Source: Marinobacter sp. SS21
GTDB lineage: Bacteria > Pseudomonadota > Gammaproteobacteria > Pseudomonadales > Oleiphilaceae
Assembly (NCBI RefSeq): GCF_028369065.1
Contig: NZ_JAQNDA010000017.1
Span: forward strand, 1-64,000
Reading direction: 5' to 3'
DNA: 64,000 nucleotides
The notes beneath the pieces are model-generated. The model worked only from the letters and a program-made list of their open reading frames with translations. It had not been told where the DNA came from and ran no database searches. A program made the translations under genes and the position numbers. This document shows positions 33,591-43,790 of the stretch, one piece after another; the first letter of the stretch is position 1, and every line of letters starts with the position of its first letter.

Positions 33591-33825
33591 AGTGGTTATT
33601 GGATCGTGGTTATCGGACTCTGCGGAGGGGCTCGCCAGCGGCGGGCCAAAGCCGGTTCAGTTTGGCCTCATGGTAGCAGGGATGTCCCGGCGCCGTCGTC
33701 TTTCTTTGGTCGTAGGGCCCGCCCGGCCAGTGGCGAGGGAGTAAGGGATATAGCGCGTTTTACTTCAGGGGCCGAACGCCTAAGATAAGGAAACCGCTTA
33801 TTTCCCAGTACAAGGAGCCCTGATC

Positions 33826-36570
33826 TTGGGTACCCGGTATCTCGAAAGCTTGTTCAATCCGACGTCGATTGTCGTTGTGGGAGCTTCAGAGCGCGCCGAT
33901 AGCCTGGGTGGCATGGTGCTGCGTAACCTGATGGGCGGCGGCTATCCCGGGCGACTGCTGGTGGTCAACCAGAACGATTATGACAACGTGCATGGGGTCA
34001 CCTGTGTCAAGAAAGTGTCGCGGATGGGCTTCAGCCCGGATCTGGCCATCGTCTGTACCCCACCGGACACGGTGCCGAAGATGATCCGCCGTTTGGGCGA
34101 GGCGGGCGTGCGCACTGCCATCGTGATGACCGGGGGAATGTCCCGGGAACACAGCAAGACCGGCCAACCCTTGATGTTCTCGGTGCGAGATGCGGCCAGG
34201 GAGACCGGCGTCCGGGTGCTGGGGCCCAATACCATTGGTCTGATGGTGCCGGCCCGCAGCCTCAACGCCACCTATGCCCATCTGGGCGCGATTCCCGGAA
34301 AAGTTGCCTTCATTGGCCAGTCTGGCACCATCGCCAGCTCGGTGATCGACTGGGCCTTTGCCCGCGGGGTCGGATTTTCGTACTTTCTGACGCTGGGCGA
34401 CGGCATGGACATCGATCTCGATGATCTGGTGGACTATCTGGCCCAGGACAGTAAAACCCGTGCGATTTTGCTGCACATCGAACACATTCCCAATGCCCGG
34501 CGATTCATGTCGGCGGTACGAGTCGCGTCGAGGACCAAACCGGTGATTGCGGTAAAGAGCGGCCGGGTGCCGGCCTCCGAGTGGTTGCCCTATGAACTGC
34601 CGGCGGGACTCTACCGAACCGATCCAATTTTCGATGCGGTGCTCCAGCGCGCCGGTGTGCTGCGAGTGGATGGGCTGGGGCAGATGTTCGATGCTCTCGA
34701 GACCCTGACCCGCATGCGCCCGTTGCGCCGGGAGTCGCTGGTGGTGATGGCCAACGGCGTTGGGCCGGGGGTGCTGGCGGTGGACCGGTTGGCGCATTCC
34801 GGCGGCCAGCTGGCGGCGCTGTCTCGGGACACCATCGACGAACTGGCGGAATTGTTGCCCGAGTACTGGACCCGCAGAAATCCCATCGATCTCAACTACG
34901 ATGCCTCCCCGGAGCTCTACGCCAACGCGATCAAGATCCTGGCCCGGGATACGGAGGTGTCCAACGTGTTGGTCATGTATGCGCCGAGTCTGACCGAAGA
35001 CAGCCTGCAAATTGCCGATGCGGTGGTGCAGGCTGTTAAGGGCACCAGGCTGAATGTGTTTACCTGCTGGCTCGGGCAGAGCACGGTACTCGATGCCCGG
35101 GACGAGTTCTATCGGGCCGGGATACCGTCTTTTTTTGCACCGGAGAAGGCGGTCAAGGCGTTCATGCAGCACATCAATCACCAGCGGATGCAGCGGCTGC
35201 TGACCGAAACACCGGAATCTTTCACCGATCACTTCGCTGACCATTCCCGCACTCGCAGGTTGGTGGTCAGGGCACTGCGTGCGGGTCGTAGCCACCTGTC
35301 AAACCGTGAGGCGCGGGAGGTCATTCGCGATTATGGCATCCCCACCATCGACACCCATTACTGCGATGATGTGGAGGAGGTGATTGAGGTGTTTTCGGTG
35401 GAGCGGCGGCCGGTGGATGTCACCCTGGTTCATGAGCTCGCCTGCCATCCGTTCCTGGAACAGCGGACGGGCCGTGGTCGTTACAAGGCGACGGTGCAAG
35501 GGCTGAACAGCGAAACAGCGATCCTGGACGCCTGCAAGATGCTGATGGATGAGTATCTCAAACACTTTCCGGACAGCGGTTTTATCGGGTTCTCGGTGCA
35601 GCACGCCTATCCCCACGTCGGTGGCATCGCCTTCAGCGTGGGTATCACCCGCGACGTCAATTTCGGACCGCTGGTGGTGTGCGGGGCCGCCGGTGCTCAG
35701 GTCAATGTGACCACCGACCGCCAGATCGCGCTGCCACCACTGAATATGGTGTTGGCGCGGGAGCTGTTACGGCGGACCTACATGTTCAAGCTGTTGCAGG
35801 AGTACAGTCTGCGGCCTGAGGAGGATATCCGGGCGGTCTCGGAAACGCTGGTGACCTTGTCCCAGATTGTGATCGACATCCCGGAGGTCAAGGGCTTGGA
35901 GATTTCTCCGTTGCTGTTCAACGAACAGGGCACAGTGGCCGTTGATGTGGCGATTGACCTTTCCGAGAAACCCGGACGCCCCATCATTCAGCCCTATCCG
36001 CGGGAGCTGGAGGAGTGGATTCTGCTGCCCAGGTCCGGGCGCCGGGTCATCATTCGCCCGGTGCTGGCAGAGGACGAACCCGCGCACCGGGTGTTCCACC
36101 AGCGTCAATCGCCAGAATCCCTCCGCTATCGCTTCTTTCAGTACCGCAAGCACTTTAGCCGTGAAGACGTGGCGCAAATGGTACAGATCGATTACGACCG
36201 CGAGATGGTGTTCATTGCCAATGCTCCCCGTGAGGACGGCGAAGGCGAGGAAACCCTGGGCACCGTGCGAGTCTGGACCGATGCCGACAACCTGCGCTGC
36301 GAGTTTGCCGTGATGGTGCACGACAGAATGAAAGGCGAGGGGCTGGGAACGACCCTGATGCAGAAGATGATCGACTATTGCCGCGCCCGAGGCACCGTGG
36401 AGATGGTTGGCAATGTGTTACCCGACAACCGTCCGATGCTGAAGCTGGCCGAGCATCTTGGTTTTGACGTGAGCTATAACCGGACCGAAGAGGTCATGGA
36501 TCTGCGCTTGGTGTTGAATGAGCCCGAGAAGGAGTGGCAGCGGGAACGCCTGGGTTCGGCGCCCCACTGA
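33826..36570 (+). CDS. Pat/PatZ-type protein lysine acetyltransferase (acyl-CoA synthetase-like plus GNAT)
   Basis: 914 residues with a TTG start, chosen because AAGGAG lies 8 bp upstream. The N-terminal ~700 residues resemble an ADP-forming acetyl-CoA synthetase: a CoA-binding domain (~5-130), succinyl-CoA ligase-like domains with FIGQSGTIASS, then an ATP-grasp-like domain from ~470. The C-terminal GNAT domain (~740-890) has the acetyl-CoA loop HDRMKGEGLGTTLMQKMI. This is the architecture of PatZ, which inactivates acetyl-CoA synthetase and other enzymes by acetylating lysines. In Pat proteins the synthetase part is not catalytic and binds acetyl-CoA as a regulator. Confidence 0.93.
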   Translation: MGTRYLESLFNPTSIVVVGASERADSLGGMVLRNLMGGGYPGRLLVVNQNDYDNVHGVTCVKKVSRMGFSPDLAIVCTPPDTVPKMIRRLGEAGVRTAIVMTGGMSREHSKTGQPLMFSVRDAARETGVRVLGPNTIGLMVPARSLNATYAHLGAIPGKVAFIGQSGTIASSVIDWAFARGVGFSYFLTLGDGMDIDLDDLVDYLAQDSKTRAILLHIEHIPNARRFMSAVRVASRTKPVIAVKSGRVPASEWLPYELPAGLYRTDPIFDAVLQRAGVLRVDGLGQMFDALETLTRMRPLRRESLVVMANGVGPGVLAVDRLAHSGGQLAALSRDTIDELAELLPEYWTRRNPIDLNYDASPELYANAIKILARDTEVSNVLVMYAPSLTEDSLQIADAVVQAVKGTRLNVFTCWLGQSTVLDARDEFYRAGIPSFFAPEKAVKAFMQHINHQRMQRLLTETPESFTDHFADHSRTRRLVVRALRAGRSHLSNREAREVIRDYGIPTIDTHYCDDVEEVIEVFSVERRPVDVTLVHELACHPFLEQRTGRGRYKATVQGLNSETAILDACKMLMDEYLKHFPDSGFIGFSVQHAYPHVGGIAFSVGITRDVNFGPLVVCGAAGAQVNVTTDRQIALPPLNMVLARELLRRTYMFKLLQEYSLRPEEDIRAVSETLVTLSQIVIDIPEVKGLEISPLLFNEQGTVAVDVAIDLSEKPGRPIIQPYPRELEEWILLPRSGRRVIIRPVLAEDEPAHRVFHQRQSPESLRYRFFQYRKHFSREDVAQMVQIDYDREMVFIANAPREDGEGEETLGTVRVWTDADNLRCEFAVMVHDRMKGEGLGTTLMQKMIDYCRARGTVEMVGNVLPDNRPMLKLAEHLGFDVSYNRTEEVMDLRLVLNEPEKEWQRERLGSAPH

Positions 36571-36581
36571 CCGGACATGGA

Positions 36582-37511
36582 TCAGGCCGCGTCCACGATG
36601 GCGGAGCGGTCTTCACCGCCCAGAGCGTCCAGCAGTCCTGGCAGTAGCCGGGACAGTTCCAGTGTCATCAGCGTGAAGGCGGCGTCAAAGCGAGCGGCGG
36701 CATCATCCGCATCCACGTCGTCCAGCTTTTCCTGTAGCGTCTCGCCAAACTTCAGACGGCGAATGCCCAGTTCTTCATCCAGCACGAACGACAGGGTATC
36801 TTCCCAGGTCAGCGACAGGCGGGTGGCCTGCATGCCGGCCTCCAGATGATTGCGGATTTCGTCCCCCTGCAGGTCCAGCCCCTTGCATCGAACCACGCCG
36901 CCATCCTCCGACGGATCTTTGAGTTCGCATTCGGTGCCCAGGGTCAGGGTTGCGGGCAACTCGACCGTTTCATTGAGCCAGCCGGTGAGGGTGAAGGTGG
37001 GGGCCTGTTCAACCGCTGGCGGGCGAACCGGCAGCGAACCCAGGCTCTTGCGCAGGGTGGAGGCGAGTTCTTCGGCCTGTTTGGCGGAGCCGGCATCGAC
37101 GATCAGAAAGCCGTCCTTGGGGGCCAGGTAGGCGTAGCAGCGCCGATTCTTGGAAAAGGCCTTGGGCAGCATCTCCAGCATCACCTGTTCTTTGAGTTCG
37201 TCCTTTTCCTTGCGGCGAACTTTGCGGTGCTGCTCGGCCTCGATCGCTTCCACTTTCTCTTCCACCAGCTCCTTGACCACCGGTCCGGGCAGCAGCTTTT
37301 CCTCCTTGCGCAAGGTAATCAGGTGGTAGCCTCCGGCACTGTGGACCAGCTGCTCGCCGTGCTTGCCCAGTGGCGGAACCCAGCCCTGACGGGAGGTTTC
37401 CTGGGGGCCGCAGGGCTTGAAGGTGTCTTCCAGCAGCTTCTCTTCGAGCGCTTCGGCGGTGATGTCGAAAGGCTTGGTGAATCGGAATACACGGGCGTTA
37501 CGAAACCACAT
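36582..37511 (-). CDS. rdgC: Recombination-associated protein RdgC
   Basis: 309 residues, starting MWFRNARVFRFTKPFDI as in the family, with QGWVPPLGKHGEQLVH, the long charged helix around residues 85-115 and PKAFSKNRRCYAYLAP. RdgC forms a ring dimer around double-stranded DNA and limits RecA loading. It is convergent to the Pat-type gene with 11 bp between stops. There is no clear operon partner. Confidence 0.96.
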   Translation of the reverse strand: MWFRNARVFRFTKPFDITAEALEEKLLEDTFKPCGPQETSRQGWVPPLGKHGEQLVHSAGGYHLITLRKEEKLLPGPVVKELVEEKVEAIEAEQHRKVRRKEKDELKEQVMLEMLPKAFSKNRRCYAYLAPKDGFLIVDAGSAKQAEELASTLRKSLGSLPVRPPAVEQAPTFTLTGWLNETVELPATLTLGTECELKDPSEDGGVVRCKGLDLQGDEIRNHLEAGMQATRLSLTWEDTLSFVLDEELGIRRLKFGETLQEKLDDVDADDAAARFDAAFTLMTLELSRLLPGLLDALGGEDRSAIVDAA

Positions 37512-37599
37512 GGTAATTGGTCCTTGTCAGGGGGTGATCGGGAAACATGGGCATAGAGGTCAGAGGGTGTACGGCCAAGCCGTGGCGGCCGTCGAGCCA

Positions 37600-37800
37600 T
37601 CAGATCTGAAGAATTTCGACCAAGACGGTCTTGATGATAAAGCCGACAACGCCGGCGCCGAGCACGGTGAACAGGGCAATGGTGCCGTACCGGCCAGCCT
37701 GGGATTTCTTGGCGAGATCCCAGACGATAAAACCCATCCAGCCGATCAGCGCGGTCAGCAGGACCGCCATGGCAATCTGGGAAAAGACAGCTTCGTTCAT
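37600..37800 (-). CDS. Small DUF2788 membrane protein
   Basis: 66 residues from the ATG at 37800; the longer frame to 37869 overlaps yaaA. Two hydrophobic helices (IAMAVLLTALIGWMGFIVW and the later LFTVLGAGVVGFII) flank the short conserved loop DLAKKSQAGRYGT, which is the hallmark of DUF2788. The function is unknown. It starts 16 bp after the yaaA stop and is probably cotranscribed with it. Confidence 0.85.
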   Translation of the reverse strand: MNEAVFSQIAMAVLLTALIGWMGFIVWDLAKKSQAGRYGTIALFTVLGAGVVGFIIKTVLVEILQI

Positions 37801-37816
37801 GTCTTGCTCCTGACAG

Positions 37817-38587
37817 TTAAGATTCTTTACGCAGGAAAACCCAGTTGTCCCGATCCGACTGCTCGTCACTGAACTGGTAACCTTCCAGATCGAAGCCTTT
37901 GAGATCGTCCGCCTGGGTAATGCGATTCTGGATGGCGTACCGGCACATCAGGCCACGGGCTTTTTTGGCGTAGAAACTGATCATCTTGTACTGGCCGTTT
38001 TTCCAGTCCTTGAACTGGGGGGTGACCAAGCGGGCGCAGAGTTCCTTCTTGCGCACGCTCTTGAAATACTCGTTGGACGCCAGGTTCACCAGCACGCCGT
38101 CGTCATCGGCCAGCAGCTGATTCAACGCCTCGGTAATGCGGCTCCCCCAGAAGGCGTACAGATCCTTGCCGCGGGTATTTTCGAATTTGGTGCCCATCTC
38201 CAGGCGGTAGGGTTGCATCAGATCCAGCGGCTTGAGCAGGCCATACAGTCCAGACAGCATCCGCAGGTGGCGCTGGGCGAACTCGAAATCCGCGTCGCTG
38301 AAGCTCTCGGCGGCCAGCCCGGTATAAACGTCGCCCTTGAATGCCAGTAGGGCCTGGCGGGCATTGTCCGGGGTGAATGGCAGCTGCCATTGCTGATAGC
38401 GCTCGGCATTGAGCTGGCCCAGCTTGTCGCTGATGTGCATCAGCTGGCTGATCTGGTCCGGTGCCAACGTCTTGAGCTGGTCCACCAGTTCACAGGCGTC
38501 GTCCAGAAAATCCGGCTGGGTATGGGTGTCGGTCGCCAGCGGGCTTTCATAGTCCAGGGTCTTGGCCGGTGAAATCACCATCAGCAT
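37817..38587 (-). CDS. yaaA: Peroxide stress protein YaaA
   Basis: 256 residues, starting [17 protein letters not shown] as in E. coli YaaA, and with [37 protein letters not shown] residues, [11 protein letters not shown] and [12 protein letters not shown]. YaaA lowers free intracellular iron during hydrogen peroxide stress and so reduces oxidative damage to DNA, and has DNA-binding activity. The length is as usual for the family. Confidence 0.96.
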   Translation of the reverse strand: MLMVISPAKTLDYESPLATDTHTQPDFLDDACELVDQLKTLAPDQISQLMHISDKLGQLNAERYQQWQLPFTPDNARQALLAFKGDVYTGLAAESFSDADFEFAQRHLRMLSGLYGLLKPLDLMQPYRLEMGTKFENTRGKDLYAFWGSRITEALNQLLADDDGVLVNLASNEYFKSVRKKELCARLVTPQFKDWKNGQYKMISFYAKKARGLMCRYAIQNRITQADDLKGFDLEGYQFSDEQSDRDNWVFLRKES

Positions 38588-38646
38588 GAAGAGATCCTCT
38601 ATGGGGGGCGGTTACGTGAATCTGGGGGCTTGAAACGGGCGTCGCA

Positions 38647-38883
38647 TCAGGGCCGCAGGAAGTCCAGCAGCTGGTCCCGGTCAAAGGGCCAATCCAACTC
38701 TGCGCCGGTGTCGTTGCGACGAAGCACCGGAATCCGTGTGCCGTAGGTCGTCACCAGCGCTTGGGACTGGGCGATGTCCACCGCTTCCACCGGGATAGGG
38801 GCGGGCATCGGGGTATTGATCAGCAGCGCCTCAGCCAGTTCGCACAGATGACACTGGGCCGTGGTGTAGAAAATCAGTTCCAT
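38647..38883 (-). CDS. Glutaredoxin-like protein (DUF836 type)
   Basis: 78 residues from the ATG at 38883; the longer frame overlaps yciK. The thioredoxin-fold active site is CHLC in YTTAQCHLCELA, and the cis-proline is in TRIPVLRR. This small single-domain redox family is probably a thiol-disulfide oxidoreductase acting with glutathione or thioredoxin reductase. It starts 16 bp after the yciK stop and so may be the last gene of the mtaD-ubiG-mupP-yciK transcript. Confidence 0.88.
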   Translation of the reverse strand: MELIFYTTAQCHLCELAEALLINTPMPAPIPVEAVDIAQSQALVTTYGTRIPVLRRNDTGAELDWPFDRDQLLDFLRP

Positions 38884-38899
38884 ACGGCAGTGTTTCCGG

Positions 38900-39649
38900 T
38901 TACTTGGGTTGGGCATCCAGCTGCTGACCGTTGACCCCATCGCTATCAGGCCCCATCAGGTACAGGTAAATGGGCATGATGTCTTCGGGGGCCGGGTTTT
39001 GCCCGGGATTTTCCGCCGGATAGGCGCGGGCCCGCATATTGGTGCGGGTGGCTCCGGGGTTGAGGCTGTTGATCCGGACATTGTGGCGGTCATCGTCCAG
39101 TTCCTCGGACAGCAACTGGCTCAGGCCTTCAATCGCAAACTTGGACACCGCGTAGGCGCCCCAGTAGGCTTTGGCCCGACGGCCGACACCGGAGGAGGTG
39201 AAGATGACCGAGGCACTGTCGGATTTGCGCAACAACGGAATCACTGCCCGGGTCAGCAGGAACGGAGCGGTGGCATTCACCTGCATGACCTTGTTCCAGG
39301 TTTCCGGATCGTACAGTTCCACCGGACTGCGGGCCCCGAGAATGGCAGCGTTGTGCAGCACGCCATCGAGCCGGCCAAAGGTTTCTTCGATGGTCATGGC
39401 GACCTCTTCGTATTCCTTGACGGCGGCTCCCTCCAAGTTCAGGGGCACGATGGCCGGCTGCGGGTGGCCGGCGGCTTCGATCTCGTCGTAGACCTCCTCC
39501 AGCTTGGAGGTGGTACGGCCCAGCAAAATCACGGTTGCACCATGGGCTGCGTAGGCCTTGGCGGCCGCGCGACCGATGCCGCTACCGGCGCCAGTGACCA
39601 GGATGATGCGGTCCTTCAGCAAATCGGCCGGTGCTTGGTAATCCTGCAT
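38900..39649 (-). CDS. yciK: YciK-family short-chain dehydrogenase
   Basis: 249 residues. The cofactor-binding motif is VTGAGSGIGRAAA, followed by LHNAAILG (the NNAG equivalent) and the catalytic Tyr-Lys in AYWGAYAVSKFAIEG. N-terminal DYQAPADLLKDRIIL is typical of YciK. The natural substrate is unknown. The order yciK-mupP-ubiG is the same as in Pseudomonas, 53 bp after mupP. Confidence 0.92.
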   Translation of the reverse strand: MQDYQAPADLLKDRIILVTGAGSGIGRAAAKAYAAHGATVILLGRTTSKLEEVYDEIEAAGHPQPAIVPLNLEGAAVKEYEEVAMTIEETFGRLDGVLHNAAILGARSPVELYDPETWNKVMQVNATAPFLLTRAVIPLLRKSDSASVIFTSSGVGRRAKAYWGAYAVSKFAIEGLSQLLSEELDDDRHNVRINSLNPGATRTNMRARAYPAENPGQNPAPEDIMPIYLYLMGPDSDGVNGQQLDAQPK

Positions 39650-39702
39650 AGTGGCTCTCCGATAGGGAAATCAGGTTTGGCTATAACAGCTGGGCGATAA
39701 AA

Positions 39703-40368
39703 CTAGCGGTATTGTATCAGCTTTGTCAGCTCGTTGACCGTGTCTGCGATCAGGTCGGCATGCCATCGATCAATCTCTTCGGGGTGCTCGATATAGCCAT
39801 ACCGCACCGCAATGGTGGTCATTCCGGCCTTTCGACCGGCTTCGATATCGCGGTGGTGATCGCCTACGTAGATACCGTGAGCCGGCTCGACACCGATCTG
39901 CTTGCACGCCAGCATCAGCGATTCCGGGTGGGGCTTGCGCTGTTCAACATGGTCGGGACAGATCACCGCGGCGCAGCGGGTGTCCAGGCCCAGGGCGTGG
40001 AGCAGCGGGGTGGTGAAGCGCTCGGGCTTGTTGGTGACGATGCCCCAGGGAATCGTCGCCTGCTCCAGCCAGTTCAGCAATTCTTCCATGCCCGGAAACA
40101 GTCGGGTTTCCTCCGCTACACCGGCCTCGTACAGGTCGAGAAAGGCGGTGTGATGCTCCAGGTAGTCGGGGTCTTCCGGCACCAGGCCAAAGCCGACCTC
40201 AATCATCGCCCGCGCGCCGTTGGACACCGAGCGGCGGATCTGCTCGGCGGGCAGGGCGGCGAGACCTCGCTGTACCCGCAATTCGTTCAGGCAGCGAATG
40301 AAATCTGGGGCGGTATCGACCAGGGTGCCATCCAGATCGAACAGCACGGTGGCGGGCGGGTTAGTCAC
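39703..40368 (-). CDS. mupP: HAD phosphatase, N-acetylmuramic acid 6-phosphate phosphatase (MupP) type
   Basis: 221 residues, GTG start overlapping the ubiG stop by 4 bp. HAD motifs: [12 protein letters not shown] (nucleophile Asp), VTNKPERFT (Thr), the lysine of [13 protein letters not shown], and [12 protein letters not shown]. By sequence alone it could be a phosphoglycolate phosphatase. The position between ubiG and yciK matches Pseudomonas mupP, which acts in anhydro-muropeptide recycling, so I prefer that call. The substrate is inferred from context. Confidence 0.85.
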   Translation of the reverse strand: MTNPPATVLFDLDGTLVDTAPDFIRCLNELRVQRGLAALPAEQIRRSVSNGARAMIEVGFGLVPEDPDYLEHHTAFLDLYEAGVAEETRLFPGMEELLNWLEQATIPWGIVTNKPERFTTPLLHALGLDTRCAAVICPDHVEQRKPHPESLMLACKQIGVEPAHGIYVGDHHRDIEAGRKAGMTTIAVRYGYIEHPEEIDRWHADLIADTVNELTKLIQYR

Positions 40369-41093
40369 GATGCGCTCTCAGGATCACGGCCGTCGACCGC
40401 GTGCATGAGGTAGTTGACGTCCACGTCCCGGCCCAGTCGGTAAACCTTGGTCAGGGGGTTGTAGGTCATGCCGGTTAGCTCGCGAATCTCAAGCTTGGCC
40501 TGACGCAGGTAATTGGACATTTCCGAGGGGCGGATGAACTTGCGCCACTCGTGGGTTCCCTTGGGTAGCATCCCGAGCACGTACTCGGCGCCCACAATGG
40601 CAAACAGGAACGACTTCGGGTTGCGATTGATGGTGGAGACAAACAGGTGGCCGCCGGGCTTCAGCAGCCGGGCGCAGGCGCTGATCACCGAAGCCGGATC
40701 GGGCACGTGCTCCAGCATTTCCAGGCAGGTGACGACGTCGTATTGTCCGGCATGCTCGGGGTCCGCCGCCAATTGCTCGACCGTTGTCTGCCGGTAATCC
40801 ACCTTGATGCCGCTTTCCAGTCCATGCAGCTTGGCCACTGACAGCGGAGCCTCACCCATGTCGATGCCGGTGACGTGGGCGCCGCGCTGGGCCATGCCCT
40901 CGGATACCAGGCCGCCGCCGCAGCCAACGTCCAGCGCCTTCTTGCCAGCGAGCGAGGCGCGCTCGTCGATGTAGTTCAGGCGCAGTGGGTTGATTTCGTG
41001 CAACGGCCGGAACTCACTGGTGGGGTCCCACCAGCGGCTGGCCAGGGCTTCAAACTTGGCCACTTCGTTTCGGTCTACGTTTTGGTTACTCAT
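40365..41093 (-). CDS. ubiG: Ubiquinone biosynthesis O-methyltransferase UbiG
   Basis: 242 residues from the ATG at 41093. Family signatures: [26 protein letters not shown], the SAM-binding [37 protein letters not shown] and [12 protein letters not shown]. It methylates two hydroxyl groups on the ubiquinone ring. The stop overlaps the mupP start, and mtaD ends 56 bp upstream. Confidence 0.96.
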   Translation of the reverse strand: MSNQNVDRNEVAKFEALASRWWDPTSEFRPLHEINPLRLNYIDERASLAGKKALDVGCGGGLVSEGMAQRGAHVTGIDMGEAPLSVAKLHGLESGIKVDYRQTTVEQLAADPEHAGQYDVVTCLEMLEHVPDPASVISACARLLKPGGHLFVSTINRNPKSFLFAIVGAEYVLGMLPKGTHEWRKFIRPSEMSNYLRQAKLEIRELTGMTYNPLTKVYRLGRDVDVNYLMHAVDGRDPESAS

Positions 41094-41149
41094 GATCGAT
41101 TCCAGTTTGACGTCAAATAGGGTCTGGCTGAAGGGTGCCCTGGGCACGG

Positions 41150-42490
41150 CTAGCCGTGGTTCTTGTCGCGGATCCGCTCGGCCCAGGCTTGCACCCGTAG
41201 CATCAGGTCCGGCACGTCGATGCGGGTCAGCCGGCCGTCCTGAACCTGCGGCACGCCGTTAATCCAGCTGTGGCTCACCTGGCGGCTATGGCTACTGTAT
41301 ACGAGGTGGGACGCTGGATCATAGACCGGCTGCAGGAACGGATCGCTCAGGTCGACCGCAATGAGGTCGGCCAGCTTGCCGGCTTCCAGGGTGCCCAGCT
41401 CATCGGCTCGACCCAGTGCCCGGGCGCCACTGATGGTCGCCATGGCGAGGGCCTCGTGTGCCGACAGGGCCGCCGCGTCACCAGCCACTACCTTGGCAAG
41501 CAGCGCGGCCGACTTGACTTCGCCGAACAGGTCCAGGTCATTGTTGCTGGCGGCGCCATCGGTGCCAATGGCCACGTTGACTCCCGCCCGCTGCAGTTGA
41601 TCCACCGGGCATTGGCCGCTGGCCAGCTTGAGGTTGGATTCTGGGCAGTGCACCACGTGGGCTCCGGACGCTTGCAGCAGCCGGATATCGCTGTCGTCGA
41701 TTTGGGTCATGTGAACACACTGAGTGGTCGGCGTCAGCAGGCCCAGGTCCGCCAGCCGCTGCGTGGGACGATGGCCGCTCTTTTCCAAGGCTTCGCTCAC
41801 CTCGAAGGCGGTCTCGTGCAGGTGGATCTGGATCGGCACCTGCTTGTCCACGGCCAGCGCCAGGGTCTCACGCAGGGGGCCGTCGGACACCGTGTAGGGC
41901 GCGTGGGGGCCGATGCCGGGCATGATATAGCCATCGCCCTGCCAGCGTTCGATCAGTGCCGCGCCTTTGCGCAGGTATTCCTCGGGGCCGGACGCCCACA
42001 TGGTCGGGAAATCCAGCAGCGGAAAGCAGATCTGCGCGCGGATGCCCGTATCGTGGGCCACTTCCGCCGCTACTTCCGGATAGAAATACATATCAGAGAA
42101 GGTGGTTGTGCCGGTGCGCAGCATTTCCGCAATCGCCAGGCGGGTGCCATCGCGAATGAACGCCTCATCGACATAGCGGCCTTCCGCCGGCCAGATATGG
42201 TCGTTCAGCCAGGTCATCAGTGGCAGGTCATCGGCCATGCCTCGAAACAGCGACATGGCGGCGTGGCCGTGCATGTTGATCAGACCCGGGAGTACCACAT
42301 GCCGATTCAGGTCGAGGGTTTCCTTGGCGCGGAACTGCCGGTCGGCCTGCTGCTGGTCCACCACGGCGGCGATACGGTCGCCCTGAATCAGCACCGCCTG
42401 GTGCTCTAGCACAACGCCAGCCGGCTCAATGGGGATCACCCAGCGTGCGTTGATGCGGATGTCCGCTGCCACGATCGTGTCTGCCATCAT
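41150..42490 (-). CDS. mtaD: TRZ/ATZ-family amidohydrolase, 5'-methylthioadenosine/S-adenosylhomocysteine deaminase type
   Basis: 446 residues. Metal ligands are in [39 protein letters not shown] and [13 protein letters not shown]. It matches the methylthioadenosine/SAH deaminases that convert the adenine ring to hypoxanthine. Its neighbour mtnA (divergent, 217 bp apart) acts in the same methylthioadenosine recycling route, and Pseudomonas has the same pair next to ubiG. The other TRZ/ATZ enzymes deaminate guanine or triazines, which fits the context less well. Confidence 0.9.
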   Translation of the reverse strand: MMADTIVAADIRINARWVIPIEPAGVVLEHQAVLIQGDRIAAVVDQQQADRQFRAKETLDLNRHVVLPGLINMHGHAAMSLFRGMADDLPLMTWLNDHIWPAEGRYVDEAFIRDGTRLAIAEMLRTGTTTFSDMYFYPEVAAEVAHDTGIRAQICFPLLDFPTMWASGPEEYLRKGAALIERWQGDGYIMPGIGPHAPYTVSDGPLRETLALAVDKQVPIQIHLHETAFEVSEALEKSGHRPTQRLADLGLLTPTTQCVHMTQIDDSDIRLLQASGAHVVHCPESNLKLASGQCPVDQLQRAGVNVAIGTDGAASNNDLDLFGEVKSAALLAKVVAGDAAALSAHEALAMATISGARALGRADELGTLEAGKLADLIAVDLSDPFLQPVYDPASHLVYSSHSRQVSHSWINGVPQVQDGRLTRIDVPDLMLRVQAWAERIRDKNHG

Positions 42491-42707
42491 TCTGCTGCCT
42501 TATCTTGCTGTTCCCCGAAGCTCCATCCATGGTGGGAAAGGACGCGGGGTGTCGATGGTTGAGGAGCCTTAAGTCAGGGCAGAAAGTATAACCACGGTGT
42601 CGGGGCGTCACCAGCCCAGCCTTGCTACCCTCGCTAATTCCCCAGGCGGCACTTTCTGAGAAAACGGATATACTGGCGCCATTTTCAATCAACAACGGAG
42701 CACTACG

Positions 42708-43784
42708 ATGTCGGAAACCTCCCAAACTACCGACCAGACCAAGCCTGAGCGTCCCCTGGGGACAGTGGCGATCCGTTGGCGGGGGGATCGTCTGGAGCTG
42801 CTGGACCAGCGCCTGTTGCCCGGGGAGGAGCGCTGGCTGGCGCTGGATACCGCGACGGGCGTGGCCGACAGCATTCGCGACATGGTGGTACGGGGGGCGC
42901 CCGCTATCGGTATCAGCGCCGCCTACGGGGTGGTGTTGGCTGCGCTCAAGGCCTCCGAGGTGAGCTGGCGGGAAGACCTTGACGGTGCGATAGCCGAATT
43001 GGCCGATTCCCGTCCCACCGCGGTCAACCTGTTCTGGGCGCTAAACCGAATGCAGCAGGTGCTGGGTGAATGTGGCAGCCTTGAGCAGGCCCGGCAGCAA
43101 CTGGCCGCAGCGGCGGAGCAGATCCACGCCGAGGACCTGGCGGCGAACCTGGCGATGGCCGATCACGCCATGTCGGTGATGGATGAGGACCAGCCCTTCT
43201 CGGTGCTGACTCACTGTAACACCGGCGCCTTGGCCACCGGAGGGTATGGCACGGCGCTGGGAGTGATCCGTCGATTGCATGAAACCGGGCGCCTGCAGCG
43301 GGTGTACGCCGATGAAACCCGTCCCTGGTTGCAGGGTAGCCGTCTGACGGCCTGGGAGCTGGAACGGGATAACATACCGGTGACCCTCAATGCCGATGGC
43401 GCGGCGGCCTGGATTATGGCCGGTGGCGATGTGAAATGGGTCATCGTTGGCGCCGATCGCATCACCGCCAATGGCGACGTCGCCAATAAGATCGGCACTT
43501 ACAGCCTGGCTGTCCTGGCCCGGCACCACGGTGTTCGATTCATGGTGGTGGCGCCTTCCAGCACGGTGGATATGGCGCTGGCCTCGGGCGAGGCCATTCC
43601 CATCGAGGAGCGCGAGGGTACGGAAGTGCGGCAGGTGCGCAGCGAAGTCCTGGCACCGGAGAAGGTGGCGGTCTTTAATCCGGTGTTCGACGTGACCCCG
43701 GCATCGCTGATTGATGTCATTGTCACGGAGCGCGGCGCGATTGCGCAGCCGGACCCGGCCGCCATGTTGCGGATGTTTGGTTAG
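42708..43784 (+). CDS. mtnA: S-methyl-5-thioribose-1-phosphate isomerase
   Basis: 358 residues. Motifs: [50 protein letters not shown] with the catalytic cysteine, [17 protein letters not shown] and [18 protein letters not shown] with the catalytic aspartate. It converts methylthioribose-1-phosphate to methylthioribulose-1-phosphate in methionine salvage. A weak AACGGAG Shine-Dalgarno lies before the ATG. Confidence 0.97.
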   Translation: MSETSQTTDQTKPERPLGTVAIRWRGDRLELLDQRLLPGEERWLALDTATGVADSIRDMVVRGAPAIGISAAYGVVLAALKASEVSWREDLDGAIAELADSRPTAVNLFWALNRMQQVLGECGSLEQARQQLAAAAEQIHAEDLAANLAMADHAMSVMDEDQPFSVLTHCNTGALATGGYGTALGVIRRLHETGRLQRVYADETRPWLQGSRLTAWELERDNIPVTLNADGAAAWIMAGGDVKWVIVGADRITANGDVANKIGTYSLAVLARHHGVRFMVVAPSSTVDMALASGEAIPIEEREGTEVRQVRSEVLAPEKVAVFNPVFDVTPASLIDVIVTERGAIAQPDPAAMLRMFG

Positions 43785-43790
43785 CGGCGG

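Noticed and set aside
33886..35295. 469-residue open frame antisense to the Pat-type gene
   Set aside because: It is a mirror frame of a confident gene in high-GC DNA. The His/Gln/Arg-rich composition without recognisable motifs is typical of shadow frames.
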